Below, in pieces: positions 16,900 through 26,517 of a stretch of 64,000 bases of DNA. A program made the translations under genes and the position numbers. The notes beneath the pieces were generated by a model. That model worked only from the letters and a program-made list of their open reading frames with translations. It had not been told where the DNA came from and ran no database searches. How positions within the stretch are numbered: position 1 is the stretch's first letter; each line of letters opens with the position of its first letter. Origin of the DNA: Clostridium sp. CM027 (GTDB lineage: Bacteria > Bacillota > Clostridia > Clostridiales > Clostridiaceae); contig NZ_CP077725.1 in the NCBI RefSeq assembly GCF_024730565.1, forward strand, positions 682,001 through 746,000, in the 5' to 3' direction.

Positions 16900-17984
16900 T
16901 TATGACGACGCTGTCTCTATACAACCAAGCTCTTCTTCCTTTATTGGATTTAATGCCACATATTTTGGCAAATCCCAATTTCTTATTTCCCTACGCCACC
17001 TTTCAGGATGATTTTCTTTTGCCATTTTATACACTTTTTTTCTATTCTCTATGATGTTTTTATCCAAGCTATAATGGCGCTGGTATGGGGTCAAATATTT
17101 GATGCCACTATGCATATGAACATGGTTGTACCAGTAAACAAACCTAGTTACCCATTCACGTGCGTCTGAAATATTAGCAAAACCACCATTAGGGAATGAA
17201 GGAACATATTTCATTGTCTTAAATAATGATTCTGAATATGGGTTGTCGTTGCTTACTCTAGGCCTTGAGAATGAACTTTGAACCCCTAGCTTCTCTAATG
17301 TAGCAAGGAAAGTTGCAGCCTTCATAGGACTTCCATTATCAGAGTGAAGTATAAGAGGCTTACCTGATATTTTCTGAGAAAGAATGGCGCGTTTAACAAG
17401 GATTTGGGCATATTCTGCATTCTCTGTTTCCCAAACTTCATAACCAGCAATCATACGGCTGAACATATCTAGTATCAGGTATAGCTTAAAGTATAGACCT
17501 TTCACAGAGCCGTCAAGCCAGGTTATGTCCCACGTCCAAACTTGGTTTTGTGTGCGGTTGCTATGTGGGTAGGCGGAAACCTTTTTACAGGCGCCTTCGT
17601 CTTAAATCTATGACTGTTTTGTTTTTCTTCTCTAAGTATTCTGTGAATCGTAGATTCTGAAGAAATGTAAATTCCCTGATCAGCAAGCTTTGGGACTATT
17701 TGTGCAGGTACTAAATCAGCATACTCATGGCTATTTATAACTTGTAGAATCTCAGCTCTTTCTTCATCACTAAGTTTGTTTTTAGGAGGATTCCTATATA
17801 CTATGGGACGTTTATCTTCCGTGGATTCTGGCGTTAGCGACCATCGATCATAGGTCCTAGTCGATATTCCAACTTCGTTGCAGCATGGGCTCACCCGAGC
17901 ACCAGCCTGCACCGCTTCATCAATCAGTTTTAAAGCTTTAATGCGATCTGAGGCACTGATTAGTCTTCCTCTTGGTCCCCCCAA
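16900..17984 (-). pseudogene. IS3-type OrfB transposase, frameshifted
   Basis: The first half (17523-17984) contains LISASDRIKALKLIDEAVQAG, GISTRTYDRW and YISSESTIHRILREE. The second half (16900-17505) contains YLILDMFSRMIAGYEVWE, LHSDNGSPMKAATFL (second Asp) and NPYSESLFKTMKY (Glu). The bridging strand WTWDITWLDGS (first Asp) is read in the second frame only, so the reading frame shifts near 17530. The product would be truncated before the catalytic core. Confidence 0.82.
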
Positions 17985-18460
17985 ATCGCATGGACGTTTT
18001 TTCTTAGTACTAAAAGTGCCGCTGTTTCGGCTAAAGCTTTTTCTTTGAATCTAAGTTCTTTTTCAATTTTTCTGACTTTATCTTTTTCTTCTTTTAGTTC
18101 AGTTTTTAATTTTTTAGGATCTTCTATGCTACCACTGTTTGCATTAATACATTGTGATTTCCAGGCTTTTATATCATCTTTGTAGGTACCTTTTCTTCTG
18201 CAATATTCACCAAGTTCTTGCTCAGTTAAAGTGGCTGCCTCAAGAACCATATGAAATTTTTCCTCTGATGTCCAATCACCATTTTGTCTTAAAATCTTTA
18301 TTCCCTCTTTTTTTTCAGCATCTTTAATCCATTTATAAATTGTACCTTTATTTATCTTTTTATCTAGTGAAACTTTAGTTATACTTTCTTTTCCGGATCC
18401 TGTTACTCTTGCAAGTACTTCTTTTCTTATTTCTTCAGGGTACCCAATTTTACTAACCAT
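17960..18460 (-). CDS. IS3-type OrfA
   Basis: The 166-residue protein has a helix-turn-helix near the N-terminus (EIRKEVLARVTGSGKESITKVSLDKKINKGTIYKWI) and a second, GEYCRRKGTYKDDIKAWKSQC. A charged coiled coil (LKTELKEEKDKVRKIEKELRFKEKALAE) follows. It overlaps OrfB by 25 bases near a T/A-rich slip region, the usual IS3 arrangement. GAGAGGAG lies upstream of the start. Confidence 0.8.
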   Translation of the reverse strand: MVSKIGYPEEIRKEVLARVTGSGKESITKVSLDKKINKGTIYKWIKDAEKKEGIKILRQNGDWTSEEKFHMVLEAATLTEQELGEYCRRKGTYKDDIKAWKSQCINANSGSIEDPKKLKTELKEEKDKVRKIEKELRFKEKALAETAALLVLRKNVHAIWGDQEED

Positions 18461-18793
18461 GATATATTTCTCCTCTCGTAAAGCCTATACTGTATAGTAT
18501 ACTATATTTATCTCTACGACAACTATCTTAACACATAGGGTTTTTATTATGCATGGTTTCTAACTCAATATTTCGTGCAAGAAGTCTGACATTCTCTTCC
18601 CTGAGAGCTTTTATTTCGGTAGTTAGAGTATTAATATGATTTGTTAATTCTCTATTAGTTTCCTTAATTAAGGAAATAATTTCAGAAACTCCATCATTAT
18701 AACTATTAATAATTTTTAGCTCATCCAAAATATTCACCACCAGTCAAATCATATTTTTAATTTATCTGATGTTTATAGTCGACGTTGTATAAC

Positions 18794-18826
18794 CAAAACC
18801 CTTTTTTTCAATATAAGGGTTTTGTT
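18794..18826. terminator. hairpin, probable terminator
   Basis: CAAAACCCTT pairs with AAGGGTTTTG around a T-rich loop. It lies between the IS66 remnant and the LacI-type gene. Confidence 0.5.
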
Positions 18827-18913
18827 GATTTGCAATGGCTGAGTAGTAACGATTTTTTTATTGGTTTAACTTCATTTTACAACAAGTCTTCCCCTAATAA
18901 TAATAGAATATAA

Positions 18914-18952
18914 AAATTATAACCCAGGGGATTATCCTCAGGGTTATAATTT
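18914..18952. terminator. strong hairpin, bidirectional terminator candidate
   Basis: AAATTATAACCC pairs with GGGTTATAATTTT, a 12-bp stem with T-runs on either strand, upstream of the LacI-type gene. Confidence 0.55.
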
Positions 18953-19087
18953 TATGAGATTATAATTGTTAAAAGTATACTTTGTGAATAGGTTACTACT
19001 ATTAGATGCTAGATGATCAACGATGTTTCAGCTTCGAAGAAGATGATTTAATCAATAGCATTATTTACTACAAATCGGAGGATGATT

Positions 19088-20086
19088 ATGAATAATGTAA
19101 CAATGAAGGATATAGCGGAAATGGCTGGTGTTTCAAAGGCCACAGTTTCAATGGTTATGAATAAAAAGGATTCTAGCATAAGCGACGCAACCAGAAAAAG
19201 GGTATTAGAAATTGCTAAGAAAATGAGTTATATTCCTAACTCCATAGCTAGAAGCCTTAGCACCAAGAAATCCGGTACTATAGGAATTATACTGCCAGAT
19301 ATCACAAATCCATTTTTCGCAGAAATGGCAAGAGCTATTGAGGATGAGGCAGAAGGATTAGAATATAATTTAATAATATGTAACACTGATAATGATATTG
19401 ATAAAGAGCAAAAATATATTGAACTTCTTATAAGTAAACTTATAGATGGCATTATTTTTATGTCTGGAGGTAAAAGTAATGAAAGTATAACCATACTAAA
19501 AAGCAATAACATACCTTTTGTATTGGTGGATAGATATATTGAAGGATATAAAGATGATTATGGGGTATTTTGTTTAAACAAGCAGGGTGTAAAAAATGGT
19601 ATTAAGTACTTATATGAAAAGAGAAACCGTAAAATAGTTTTCGTAAAGGGAAGGGAAAATTTAGAAGTATCAAAACAAAGATTAGAGGGCTATATTGAGT
19701 GAATGAAGAATTGTGGAATATATGATAAAAAGTATATATTTGAAGGAGCCTTTAATGTTGAAGGTGGTGTACTAGCTACGCAAAAAATAATAAGTACTTT
19801 CCCCAATTTGGATGCTATTTTTTATAGTAACGATATGATGGCCCTTGGTGGGATGAAAATTTTACTGCGAAATGGGTATAAAATTCCAAGAGATATATCC
19901 GTTGTTGGCTTTGATAATATCCGTATATCAGAAATTATAGAACCAGAACTTATAACAATAGCACAACCTATATATAAAATGGGCAAAAAAGCCTGCAGTA
20001 TTTTAATAGGTGTAATAAATGGTGAGTTACCTTTTGAAAAACAAGTTTACTTTGAAACAGAGCTTATTATTAGAGGAACTGCATAG
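19088..20086 (+). pseudogene. LacI/GalR-family regulator with an in-frame TGA
   Basis: The N-terminal lacI HTH reads VTMKDIAEMAGVSKATVSMVMN, then the hinge YIPNSIARSLSTKKSGTIGIILPDITNPFF. The periplasmic-binding-like sensor domain runs on to GFDNIRISEIIEPELITIAQP and the end. A TGA at 19700-19702 (EGYIE-stop-MKNCGI) interrupts an otherwise continuous frame; related proteins often have tryptophan there, so TGG to TGA is likely. The protein made would end at about residue 204, keeping DNA binding but losing half of the sugar-binding domain. The start at 19088 fits CGGAGG spacing better than 19082. No sugar operon is adjacent. Confidence 0.85.
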
Positions 20087-20446
20087 ATTTCTATTTTTAT
20101 TAAAGACAATAAGTTTTTTATTAAAAATAAGAATTATTATTGTGGCTTAAAAGTTTATAGTGCCCTTCATAATTTGTTAACATTTTTGCCGTTTAAGTGC
20201 CATGGTATAACTTTATTATATATATAAAGGATAGAAACGAATAAAATAATTAAATCATCTCCTGTGGAGCTGCAATATACTAATTTACACTTCCTTTGTG
20301 CCCTCCCTTTCGCTGAGTAAGTTTTCATATTACTTTTATGTTAGTTGAAATATAATAAATTATGATTATTACTGGTATTATTATATAATATAAAAGAAAG
20401 TTGAAAATTAGCAAGTGCTACACTAGCTATATAAAGGAGAAAATAT
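20087..20446. other. 360-bp intergenic region before the two-component operon
   Basis: No coding frame is visible. A segment near 20258-20281 (complement CAGCTCCACAGGAGATGATT) resembles CAGCTCCGCAGGAGATGATT at 26389-26408, a small shared hairpin-like motif. A promoter for 20447 must lie here, but I cannot assign one confidently. Confidence 0.4.
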
Positions 20447-21133
20447 ATGAATGAAACCATTTTAATTGTAGATGATGAAGAAAGAATTAGAAATCTTGTG
20501 TCCATTTATTTAAGGAAAGAACAATATAATATTTTGCAAGCAGAAAATGGCAATGAAGCTGTTAATATATTTAATAAAAATAAAGTAGATTTGATTATTT
20601 TAGATGTAATGATGCCTATTATGGATGGCTGGGATGTATGCAAGGAAATAAGAAAGACCTCAAATATCCCTGTTATAATGCTCACAGCTAAATCCGAAGA
20701 AGATGATGAATTATTGGGGTTTGAATTAGGCACGGATCATTATATTACGAAGCCATTTGTCCCAAAGCTACTAGTTGCTAAAGTGAAAGCAATTATAAGG
20801 CGAACTTACAGCACTGAACCTGTTCTAAAGGAAGGAAATAACTTTGACGGCCTTGTAGTTGATAATTTAAGCCATGAGGTTAATGTAGATAATAGTGAAA
20901 TATATCTATCCCCAAAGGAATTTGAACTACTAAATTATTTTATACTTAATAAAAGGATCGTATTAAGTAGAGAAAAAATATTGGATGCTTTATGGGGTAT
21001 TGACTACTTTGGAGATTTAAGAACTGTAGATACTGTTATAAAAAGATTAAGAGAGAAGCTAGGTGAAAAATCTTATCTTATAGCAACCATAAGAGGAGCT
21101 GGATATAAATTCGAGGCGAAAAATGAAAAGTAA
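20447..21133 (+). CDS. OmpR-family response regulator
   Basis: The 228-residue protein has a receiver domain with the acidic pocket ILIVDDEERIR, the phosphoacceptor in DLIILDVMMPIMDGWDV (Asp53 region), the T in IMLTAKSEEDD and the K in HYITKPF. A winged-helix domain follows (LSPKEFELLNYFILNKRIVLSREKILDALWG, ...TVDTVIKRLREKLG...IRGAGYKFE). AAAGGAGAAAATAT precedes the ATG. It overlaps the kinase gene by 11 bases, so the pair is translationally coupled. Target genes are not evident. Confidence 0.93.
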   Translation: MNETILIVDDEERIRNLVSIYLRKEQYNILQAENGNEAVNIFNKNKVDLIILDVMMPIMDGWDVCKEIRKTSNIPVIMLTAKSEEDDELLGFELGTDHYITKPFVPKLLVAKVKAIIRRTYSTEPVLKEGNNFDGLVVDNLSHEVNVDNSEIYLSPKEFELLNYFILNKRIVLSREKILDALWGIDYFGDLRTVDTVIKRLREKLGEKSYLIATIRGAGYKFEAKNEK

Positions 21134-22610
21134 AAAGAGCATCACTAGAAAGCTTTTCGCTATAACCTCTATAGTTTTTATAGTTTTTATAACTACTAAT
21201 TTGATAGTGCAGTCTGCATTTTTTGAGCAGTTTTATATAAAATGGAAAAAGAATAATCTTGAACATAATCTTGTTAAATTCAAAAGCGAATATTCTTTAC
21301 TCCAAAAAGATGAAGATAAAATTAATTTAGTTAGTTCTTTTGAAGAAAACAATAACTATAAAATAATTACACGAGATAGATTAGGAAATTTAAAATATCT
21401 TACAAAAACAATTGATGAAAGAAAAGACTCTATAAAAGTTAGAATCATGAACCAAATAATGTCATCTGAAATAGAAAATAGCGGTGGTATTAATAAATTT
21501 AAAGAAGAAGGAAAATCCCTGATTTTTACTACTGAAGAAACCCCCGATATGGTAGCAAGTGTATCAGGTATATTATATGCTGAAAATAGCGATGAAATTG
21601 TGTATGCTTTTGCTTCGCTACAGCCAGTAAATGAAGCCGTTCAAGTTATAAAGGTATTTTACTTGTATTTCTACATAGGTGCCCTAGTTATAACTCTATT
21701 TCTTTCTTTAATTTACTCAAGCATGATTGCAAAGCCATTGATAAAAATAACTAAGACGGCAGCTAAAATGGCAAAGCTTGACCTTACAGAAAAATGTGAG
21801 GTTAAAAGTGAAGATGAAATAGGAGCTCTCGCGACTTCACTTAACCTTCTATCAGAAAATTTAAATGAAGCATTAACCTCACTTAAAGAATCTAACGCAC
21901 AATTAGAAAAGGATATTGAGAAAGAAAAGAAACTAACAGAAATGAGGAAAGACTTTGTGGCAGCAGTTTCCCACGAGCTTAAAACTCCTATAACCCTTAT
22001 AGAGGGGTATACACTAGCGTTAAACGATGATGTTTTAGAAGGCGCAGAAAAACAATATTTTATTGATGTCATAATGGATGAATCAAGGAAAATGAACAAT
22101 TTAGTATCAGATATGTTGAATTTGTCTCAACTAGAATCTGGGAATTTTAAATTGATTGAGGAAGTATTTTTTCTTGATGAACTAATAAATCCAGTTACTA
22201 AGAAATTTTCATCCCTACTTAATGAAAAAAACATTAAGCTCGAATTAAATTTAATCCAAAATGTAAAAGTAAATGCAGATTGGAACAGAATAGAACAGGT
22301 ACTAACAAACTATATGACTAATGCAATAAGACATACCTATGATGGCGGATCCATAACAGTAAAAATGATAAATATAGAGGGTGCTATCCGCGTCGAAGTG
22401 GAAAATAGCGGAAGTAAAATTGATGATACTGAAAAAAATAAGATATGGGATAACTTCTATAAAATCGATAAATCAAGAACTAGAAAGCTTGGGGGAACTG
22501 GTCTAGGTCTTTCCATAGTCAAAAACATAGTATTACTTCATGGTGGTAGCTGTGGAGTAGAAAACACAGAAATTGGAGTTGAATTTTATTTTATTTTAAA
22601 AAAACAATAG
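21123..22610 (+). CDS. membrane sensor histidine kinase
   Basis: The 495-residue protein has a transmembrane helix near residues 10-32, an extracellular domain of about 140 residues, and a second helix near 178-200. A HAMP linker (AKPLIKITKTAAKMAKLDL) leads to HisKA with AAVSHELKTPITLIEG (phosphoacceptor His). The HATPase domain has NYMTNAIRHT (N box) and GGTGLGLSIV (G2 box). The G1 box is degenerate (ENSGSKID), as in VanS/SaeS-like kinases. It partners the upstream regulator. The extracellular signal is unknown. Confidence 0.92.
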   Translation: MKSKKSITRKLFAITSIVFIVFITTNLIVQSAFFEQFYIKWKKNNLEHNLVKFKSEYSLLQKDEDKINLVSSFEENNNYKIITRDRLGNLKYLTKTIDERKDSIKVRIMNQIMSSEIENSGGINKFKEEGKSLIFTTEETPDMVASVSGILYAENSDEIVYAFASLQPVNEAVQVIKVFYLYFYIGALVITLFLSLIYSSMIAKPLIKITKTAAKMAKLDLTEKCEVKSEDEIGALATSLNLLSENLNEALTSLKESNAQLEKDIEKEKKLTEMRKDFVAAVSHELKTPITLIEGYTLALNDDVLEGAEKQYFIDVIMDESRKMNNLVSDMLNLSQLESGNFKLIEEVFFLDELINPVTKKFSSLLNEKNIKLELNLIQNVKVNADWNRIEQVLTNYMTNAIRHTYDGGSITVKMINIEGAIRVEVENSGSKIDDTEKNKIWDNFYKIDKSRTRKLGGTGLGLSIVKNIVLLHGGSCGVENTEIGVEFYFILKKQ

Positions 22611-22642
22611 TTAGCCTGTAATTATAGCTACTATATTTCAAA

Positions 22643-22732
22643 AATGGTATGTAAAATGATTTGATTTATCGTTACTACTCAGGCATTCCAATAGCGAATA
22701 GCTGAGTCGTAACTATCATTTTACATGCCATT
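22643..22732. repeat. 90-bp near-perfect inverted repeat (MITE-like hairpin)
   Basis: AATGGTATGTAAAATGAT pairs with ATCATTTTACATGCCATT, and inside it GTTACTACTCAG pairs with CTGAGTCGTAAC around GCATTCC. The inner part is shared with 13693-13731 and with GGCTGAGTAGTAACG at 18836. It may serve as terminator between the convergent kinase and amidase genes, but the shared core suggests a small mobile repeat. Confidence 0.6.
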
Positions 22733-22752
22733 ACATATTTAAATTATAATTG

Positions 22753-23283
22753 TTATAAACTTATTTTTAAAAAATGTACACGATTTGCTCCCCAAGAATC
22801 TCCATAAAATATGTTTAAAGCCTCAAAGGTATGTTGAGAAATTAAAGGCTGTGAATATCTAAAAGCGGTGATAATCGCAGAGTGAAAAATATTTCCATCA
22901 TTATCTTCAAAAAAAATTAAATCACCTAATTCAAGAAGGCGAGTATCATATATTTCTAGACCCTTAATCCCTGAAGCTTTAGATTGTTGATTAGTCTTTA
23001 AAGACCAATAAAGGGAATTTGCCACAGCCCATGGAACAGACCATGTGTCATCATTTGTACTATTTGTATTAGCCTTTCTGTACCACCAAGGATGTGAGCC
23101 TTTAAACCTCATAGGTGCTCCCCCAGCTAATAGACACTGAGATACAAAGTTTGCGCAGTCGCCACTAGTCTCATTATTAATAAGAGAGAAGTACCTAAAA
23201 CTGGGGTTTGGATGCAAGGCATAGGTCATTGCATAATTAACCGCATTTATTCTAGAATATTGATTTGATCTAAAAAAATCCAT
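22753..23283 (-). CDS. amidase-domain (Amidase_6-type) protein
   Basis: The product of about 176 residues matches the putative amidase domain seen in spore and cell-wall proteins: INAVNYAMTYALHPNPSFRYFSL, GDCANFVSQCLLAGGAPM (Cys nucleophile and a second Cys), SHPWWYRKAN, NSLYWSLK and a late histidine in DGNIFHSAIITAF. The fold is papain/NlpC-like and such domains are thought to cut peptide or amide bonds in the wall. The start at 23283 (MDFFRSNQYSR) has GGAGTG five bases upstream. No signal peptide is visible with this start, so the location is uncertain; the longer frame has a hydrophobic lead but no ribosome binding site. Confidence 0.78.
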   Translation of the reverse strand: MDFFRSNQYSRINAVNYAMTYALHPNPSFRYFSLINNETSGDCANFVSQCLLAGGAPMRFKGSHPWWYRKANTNSTNDDTWSVPWAVANSLYWSLKTNQQSKASGIKGLEIYDTRLLELGDLIFFEDNDGNIFHSAIITAFRYSQPLISQHTFEALNIFYGDSWGANRVHFLKISL

Positions 23284-23514
23284 GTTACACTCCATAAAAT
23301 TACTATTATTAAATTCTATGATAAAGACAGTGAGAATGTTCATAAAAATTAAAATTTCAGATTATATTCACAACCCCAGCGAACGTTATATAATAATGAC
23401 TTTTTGGTGGGGTTGTAATCTTGGTTCAACTCAAACATCAAGATCAAAACTCCGTAACAAAATAATTTTTTATTCATAATATATGGTGAAAACTATTTTT
23501 TATGGAGGATATAC

Positions 23515-24411
23515 ATGTACATGTGTCCCTATTTTTATAATATGATGAGATTAAATAAATATATGCAGCAGAACAATGAAATGATGCTTGCTAATACGAT
23601 GCGATCCATAGCACGAGCTTCTGATGTATCCTTAAATGACACCAATATAAATTTAATTTTAGATTTAAAAAATCATCTCTATGAAATTCCAAAACATTTT
23701 CGCAAGTCGACTAATATATTAAGTACACAAAGTAGTAAAGAATTAAATCTTAGTGGATTAAACACATTAAACATTTCAGGTAGTCAACAATTTTCCGAGT
23801 ATAATCTGCCTCTTGTAATAAATAGTCTAGGAACTTCATTACCTATAGCAGTTATTGACTTGAGGCAAGAATCACATGGGTTTATTAATGGAGTCCCTGT
23901 TAGCTGGGCTAATGCAAAAAATGATGCTAATATAGGATTAACAAAGGATCAAGTGATGTCTGATGAATATAAAAAATTAAATAGTATTAAATTAAATGTG
24001 CCTATTACTTTTTATAATCATAATAATATAGGTATAGTTCCAAAAAAAGTTGAAGATGAAGAGCATCTTGTTAATTCTAAATCACTATCATATAAACGCA
24101 TTCCTGTTACTGATGGTAAGATTCCAACAGATGATATGGTTGATTACTTCGTAGAGCTCGTAAAATCACAATCTAAAAATACCTGGGTTCATTTTCACTG
24201 TAAACAAGGTATAGGAAGGACTAGTACCTTCATGATTATGTATGATATGATGAAAAATGCCCACCAGGTTATGGCAGATGATATTATAAATAGACAATTA
24301 CTATTAGCAAATTTTGATGAGAGTCATATTAAATCTTTTTATAATAATAATGAAAGAATTAATTTTCTGCGAAATTTCTATAAATACTGTAATGGAAATA
24401 TAGATGTCTAA
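23515..24411 (+). CDS. PTP-like cysteine phosphatase, phytase/inositol phosphatase type
   Basis: The 298-residue product contains the P-loop HFHCKQGIGRTS (Cys229, Arg235), which fits the CX5R motif. Upstream it has DLRQESHGFINGVPVSW, the conserved segment of PTP-like phytases of anaerobic bacteria that remove phosphate from inositol phosphates. No signal peptide is seen, unlike secreted rumen phytases, so the enzyme may act in the cytoplasm. TATGGAGG precedes the ATG. It overlaps the next gene by 8 bases, implying tight coupling with the GxGYxYP protein. The substrate is inferred from family likeness. Confidence 0.82.
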   Translation: MYMCPYFYNMMRLNKYMQQNNEMMLANTMRSIARASDVSLNDTNINLILDLKNHLYEIPKHFRKSTNILSTQSSKELNLSGLNTLNISGSQQFSEYNLPLVINSLGTSLPIAVIDLRQESHGFINGVPVSWANAKNDANIGLTKDQVMSDEYKKLNSIKLNVPITFYNHNNIGIVPKKVEDEEHLVNSKSLSYKRIPVTDGKIPTDDMVDYFVELVKSQSKNTWVHFHCKQGIGRTSTFMIMYDMMKNAHQVMADDIINRQLLLANFDESHIKSFYNNNERINFLRNFYKYCNGNIDV

Positions 24412-25957
24412 TATTAAATGGAGCGACTTTAAAAAAACTCTCAATAGTAGTAATTTTATGAAAAATCCTACAACTCCAACTTATTTATATGTTATTTCTC
24501 AAGATACAATGACGCCTTGTGAGCGGACAATGATAGCCACCCTTCAAGGGCTTATTAGTAGTCAATCATCTATTCAAATATATACACTTAATTCCTCACA
24601 ACCAGATTATCAAATATGGCTAGAGGATTTAAAAAATAGTTATGGAGTTTTATACGAAAATACATCAGATCCGTGGCGCTTATTAGATGTATTTAAGGAT
24701 TATATTGATGGATATGTACTTTACAATAATAAATCGCTAAAAGATCCTTCGATAAATAATGCTTGTTCACTTGCCTCGTTAAATAATTGCATTGCAGTTG
24801 ATGAAGCTATCCAAGACAAAGTACGCGCCTATGGAATTACAAATATTAAAGGCGATTGCAGAAACACAGATGAAAAATGGGCGTACGATAATTTATGGGA
24901 TTCTGGCCTCAATCATTCCATAATAATTGAGTTATCCCCGAGCAAAGATTCCGCCTTAAGAGATTATGGTATAATGACCAAATCCCTAATATTTTATGAG
25001 GATAAAATAAATGATACAACGCTTCGCAATAAAATATTCTCATCCATGGAAAAGGACTCCATTTGCCTCGGGTGGGGACCCGATGAATTTATTAATATAA
25101 GTACGGTTTCAAAATATGGTATTAGCATGGTTGCTGCAGATTGGTCGTATAATTTAACTGTATTAAGTTCATTCCCATTATTACCAATGACTCAAAAAAC
25201 GTTAATGAACAGTCCTAATAAAGAAAATGTTCATAATGTAACATTTATTGTGTCAGATGGAGATAATCAACAGTGGAACCTTGGAACTAATTATGGTTCT
25301 CACAAATGGTATGGTTCTCCTTATAAAGGCAAATTTAATTTGGGGTGGTCATTAAGCCCATCTTTATATTACCTTGCACCTACTGTATTTAAATTATATT
25401 ATGAAAGTGCAGCTCATGGAGCTACTAATGATTATTTTATAGTTCCACCATCTGGAAATGGGTATATGTACCCAAGTAAATTTGATAAGGATGCTCTCAG
25501 AATATATATTAACAGATTAAATGATTATATGAAAAAAGTAGATCAAAAATATATATCAATTATAGATGACTCGTCTTTTTATGATAAGGAGCTTTGGGGC
25601 AAATTTACTATGAAGTCTAATATACATGGGTTGTTTTATCTTGATTATCATAGGCACGATAATTATCACGGAGAAATTATTTGGTCTAATAATAAACCTA
25701 TAGTGTCCTGCAGAGATTTACTTTGGAATACTCTTGAAAGTGAAGATGAACTCGTGAAAAACATTACTCATAGAGTTGACTCTGGGCAAGTAGATATTAC
25801 TAATTCTAATAGCTACACCTTTGTTTATGTTCATGCTTGGAGCAAAAGCCTTAGTAATATTGAAAGGGTTGTGGATAGGTTAAAGGATAATCCCAAAGTG
25901 GCAATAGAAACCCCTGAAACATTTATGGAGTTAATAAGTAAGAATGTTAAAAGCTGA
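24404..25957 (+). CDS. GxGYxYP putative glycoside hydrolase
   Basis: The 517-residue product has the family signature VPPSGNGYMYPSKFD (about residues 346-360). Other family-like segments are TMTPCERTMIATLQGLIS near the N-terminus, VTFIVSDGDNQQWNLG and LGWSLSPSLYYLAPTV. GxGYxYP proteins are predicted, mostly unproven, glycoside hydrolases with an N-terminal and a barrel-like C-terminal domain. No signal peptide is evident. Gene overlap with a phytase-like phosphatase suggests a joint job on a phosphorylated polyol or glycan, which is inference. Confidence 0.82.
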   Translation: MSNIKWSDFKKTLNSSNFMKNPTTPTYLYVISQDTMTPCERTMIATLQGLISSQSSIQIYTLNSSQPDYQIWLEDLKNSYGVLYENTSDPWRLLDVFKDYIDGYVLYNNKSLKDPSINNACSLASLNNCIAVDEAIQDKVRAYGITNIKGDCRNTDEKWAYDNLWDSGLNHSIIIELSPSKDSALRDYGIMTKSLIFYEDKINDTTLRNKIFSSMEKDSICLGWGPDEFINISTVSKYGISMVAADWSYNLTVLSSFPLLPMTQKTLMNSPNKENVHNVTFIVSDGDNQQWNLGTNYGSHKWYGSPYKGKFNLGWSLSPSLYYLAPTVFKLYYESAAHGATNDYFIVPPSGNGYMYPSKFDKDALRIYINRLNDYMKKVDQKYISIIDDSSFYDKELWGKFTMKSNIHGLFYLDYHRHDNYHGEIIWSNNKPIVSCRDLLWNTLESEDELVKNITHRVDSGQVDITNSNSYTFVYVHAWSKSLSNIERVVDRLKDNPKVAIETPETFMELISKNVKS

Positions 25958-26517
25958 TAAACGGCATTATAACTTGCTTCCTCTTTTTGAACGATAAGTT
26001 TTTATGGACACTATCCATGTTCCTCACACGTCCTAATTTATTTAATATGTTATTTAGTTAATATTACTTATAAATTATCATTATAACCACAATCAGAACC
26101 ATTCAATATAATAAAAGTTATATTGAATGGTTTTGTTTTTACTTGTTTTCAAGCCTTTTTACTGATTTTATATGTATTTTTCAAAGATTTCATGGTATAC
26201 TTATAATGTAAACATAAAGTATACGTATTTAATTGCATTGTAAACAATGATATACACATGTTTACAATTAAAAATTATTTATATTATATAAAAAAATTCA
26301 ATGATAAATATAAGTAAATCACTAAAAAATCATTGAAACCAAGTATCCTAGGAATTATACTGTTTATATAGCAGCTTCTAAGAAGATGAACAGCTCCGCA
26401 GGAGATGATTTAACAAGCTGTAGATAAATTTAGAGTATAAATGCCATTAAGTTATGAAAATAATTAAATTTATTCTATTTATTATAGAAAATACAGGCCT
26501 AAGAGAGGAAGTACGAA
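25958..26517. other. 560-bp intergenic region with terminator and putative operator-promoter
   Basis: It holds the terminator described separately, then GTATACTT...AAGTATAC around TATAATG (about 26192-26222), a dyad overlapping a possible -10 element. A TGTAAACA...TGTTTACA pair follows near 26240-26266. These suggest regulated transcription of the coiled-coil gene. Confidence 0.4.
26098..26140 (+). terminator. rho-independent terminator
   Basis: ACCATTCAATATAA pairs with TTATATTGAATGGT, followed by TTTTGTTTTT. It closes the phosphatase/GxGYxYP operon. Confidence 0.8.

Larger units (their letters stand above)
16870..18525 (-). mobile_element. IS3-family element inserted in the IS66 transposase gene
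   Basis: The ends are TAGTTGTCGCAATTTTAAAT and the complement of the other end reading TAGTTGTCGTAGAGATAAAT. It encodes an intact OrfA and a frameshifted OrfB. It interrupts the IS66 gene exactly at its NSSKPPS region. Confidence 0.8.
15557..18740 (-). pseudogene. IS66-family transposase TnpC, split by an IS3-type element
   Basis: The N-terminal piece (18528-18740, GTG start) reads TTEIKALREENVRLLARNIELETMHNK. The C-terminal piece (15557 to about 16869) resumes with NSENSNNSSKPPSTNNNKKP and carries the zinc-finger region CNCGCDL...VVCPDCKEVHKTDFP. It also has LHVDESGLRLKGKINWVHVAS and [25 protein letters not shown], all diagnostic of IS66 transposases. The break at the NSSKPPS motif coincides with the IS3-type insertion at 16870-18525. 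The accessory IS66 genes are not seen, so this was probably a single-gene or already reduced IS66 element. Confidence 0.88.
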
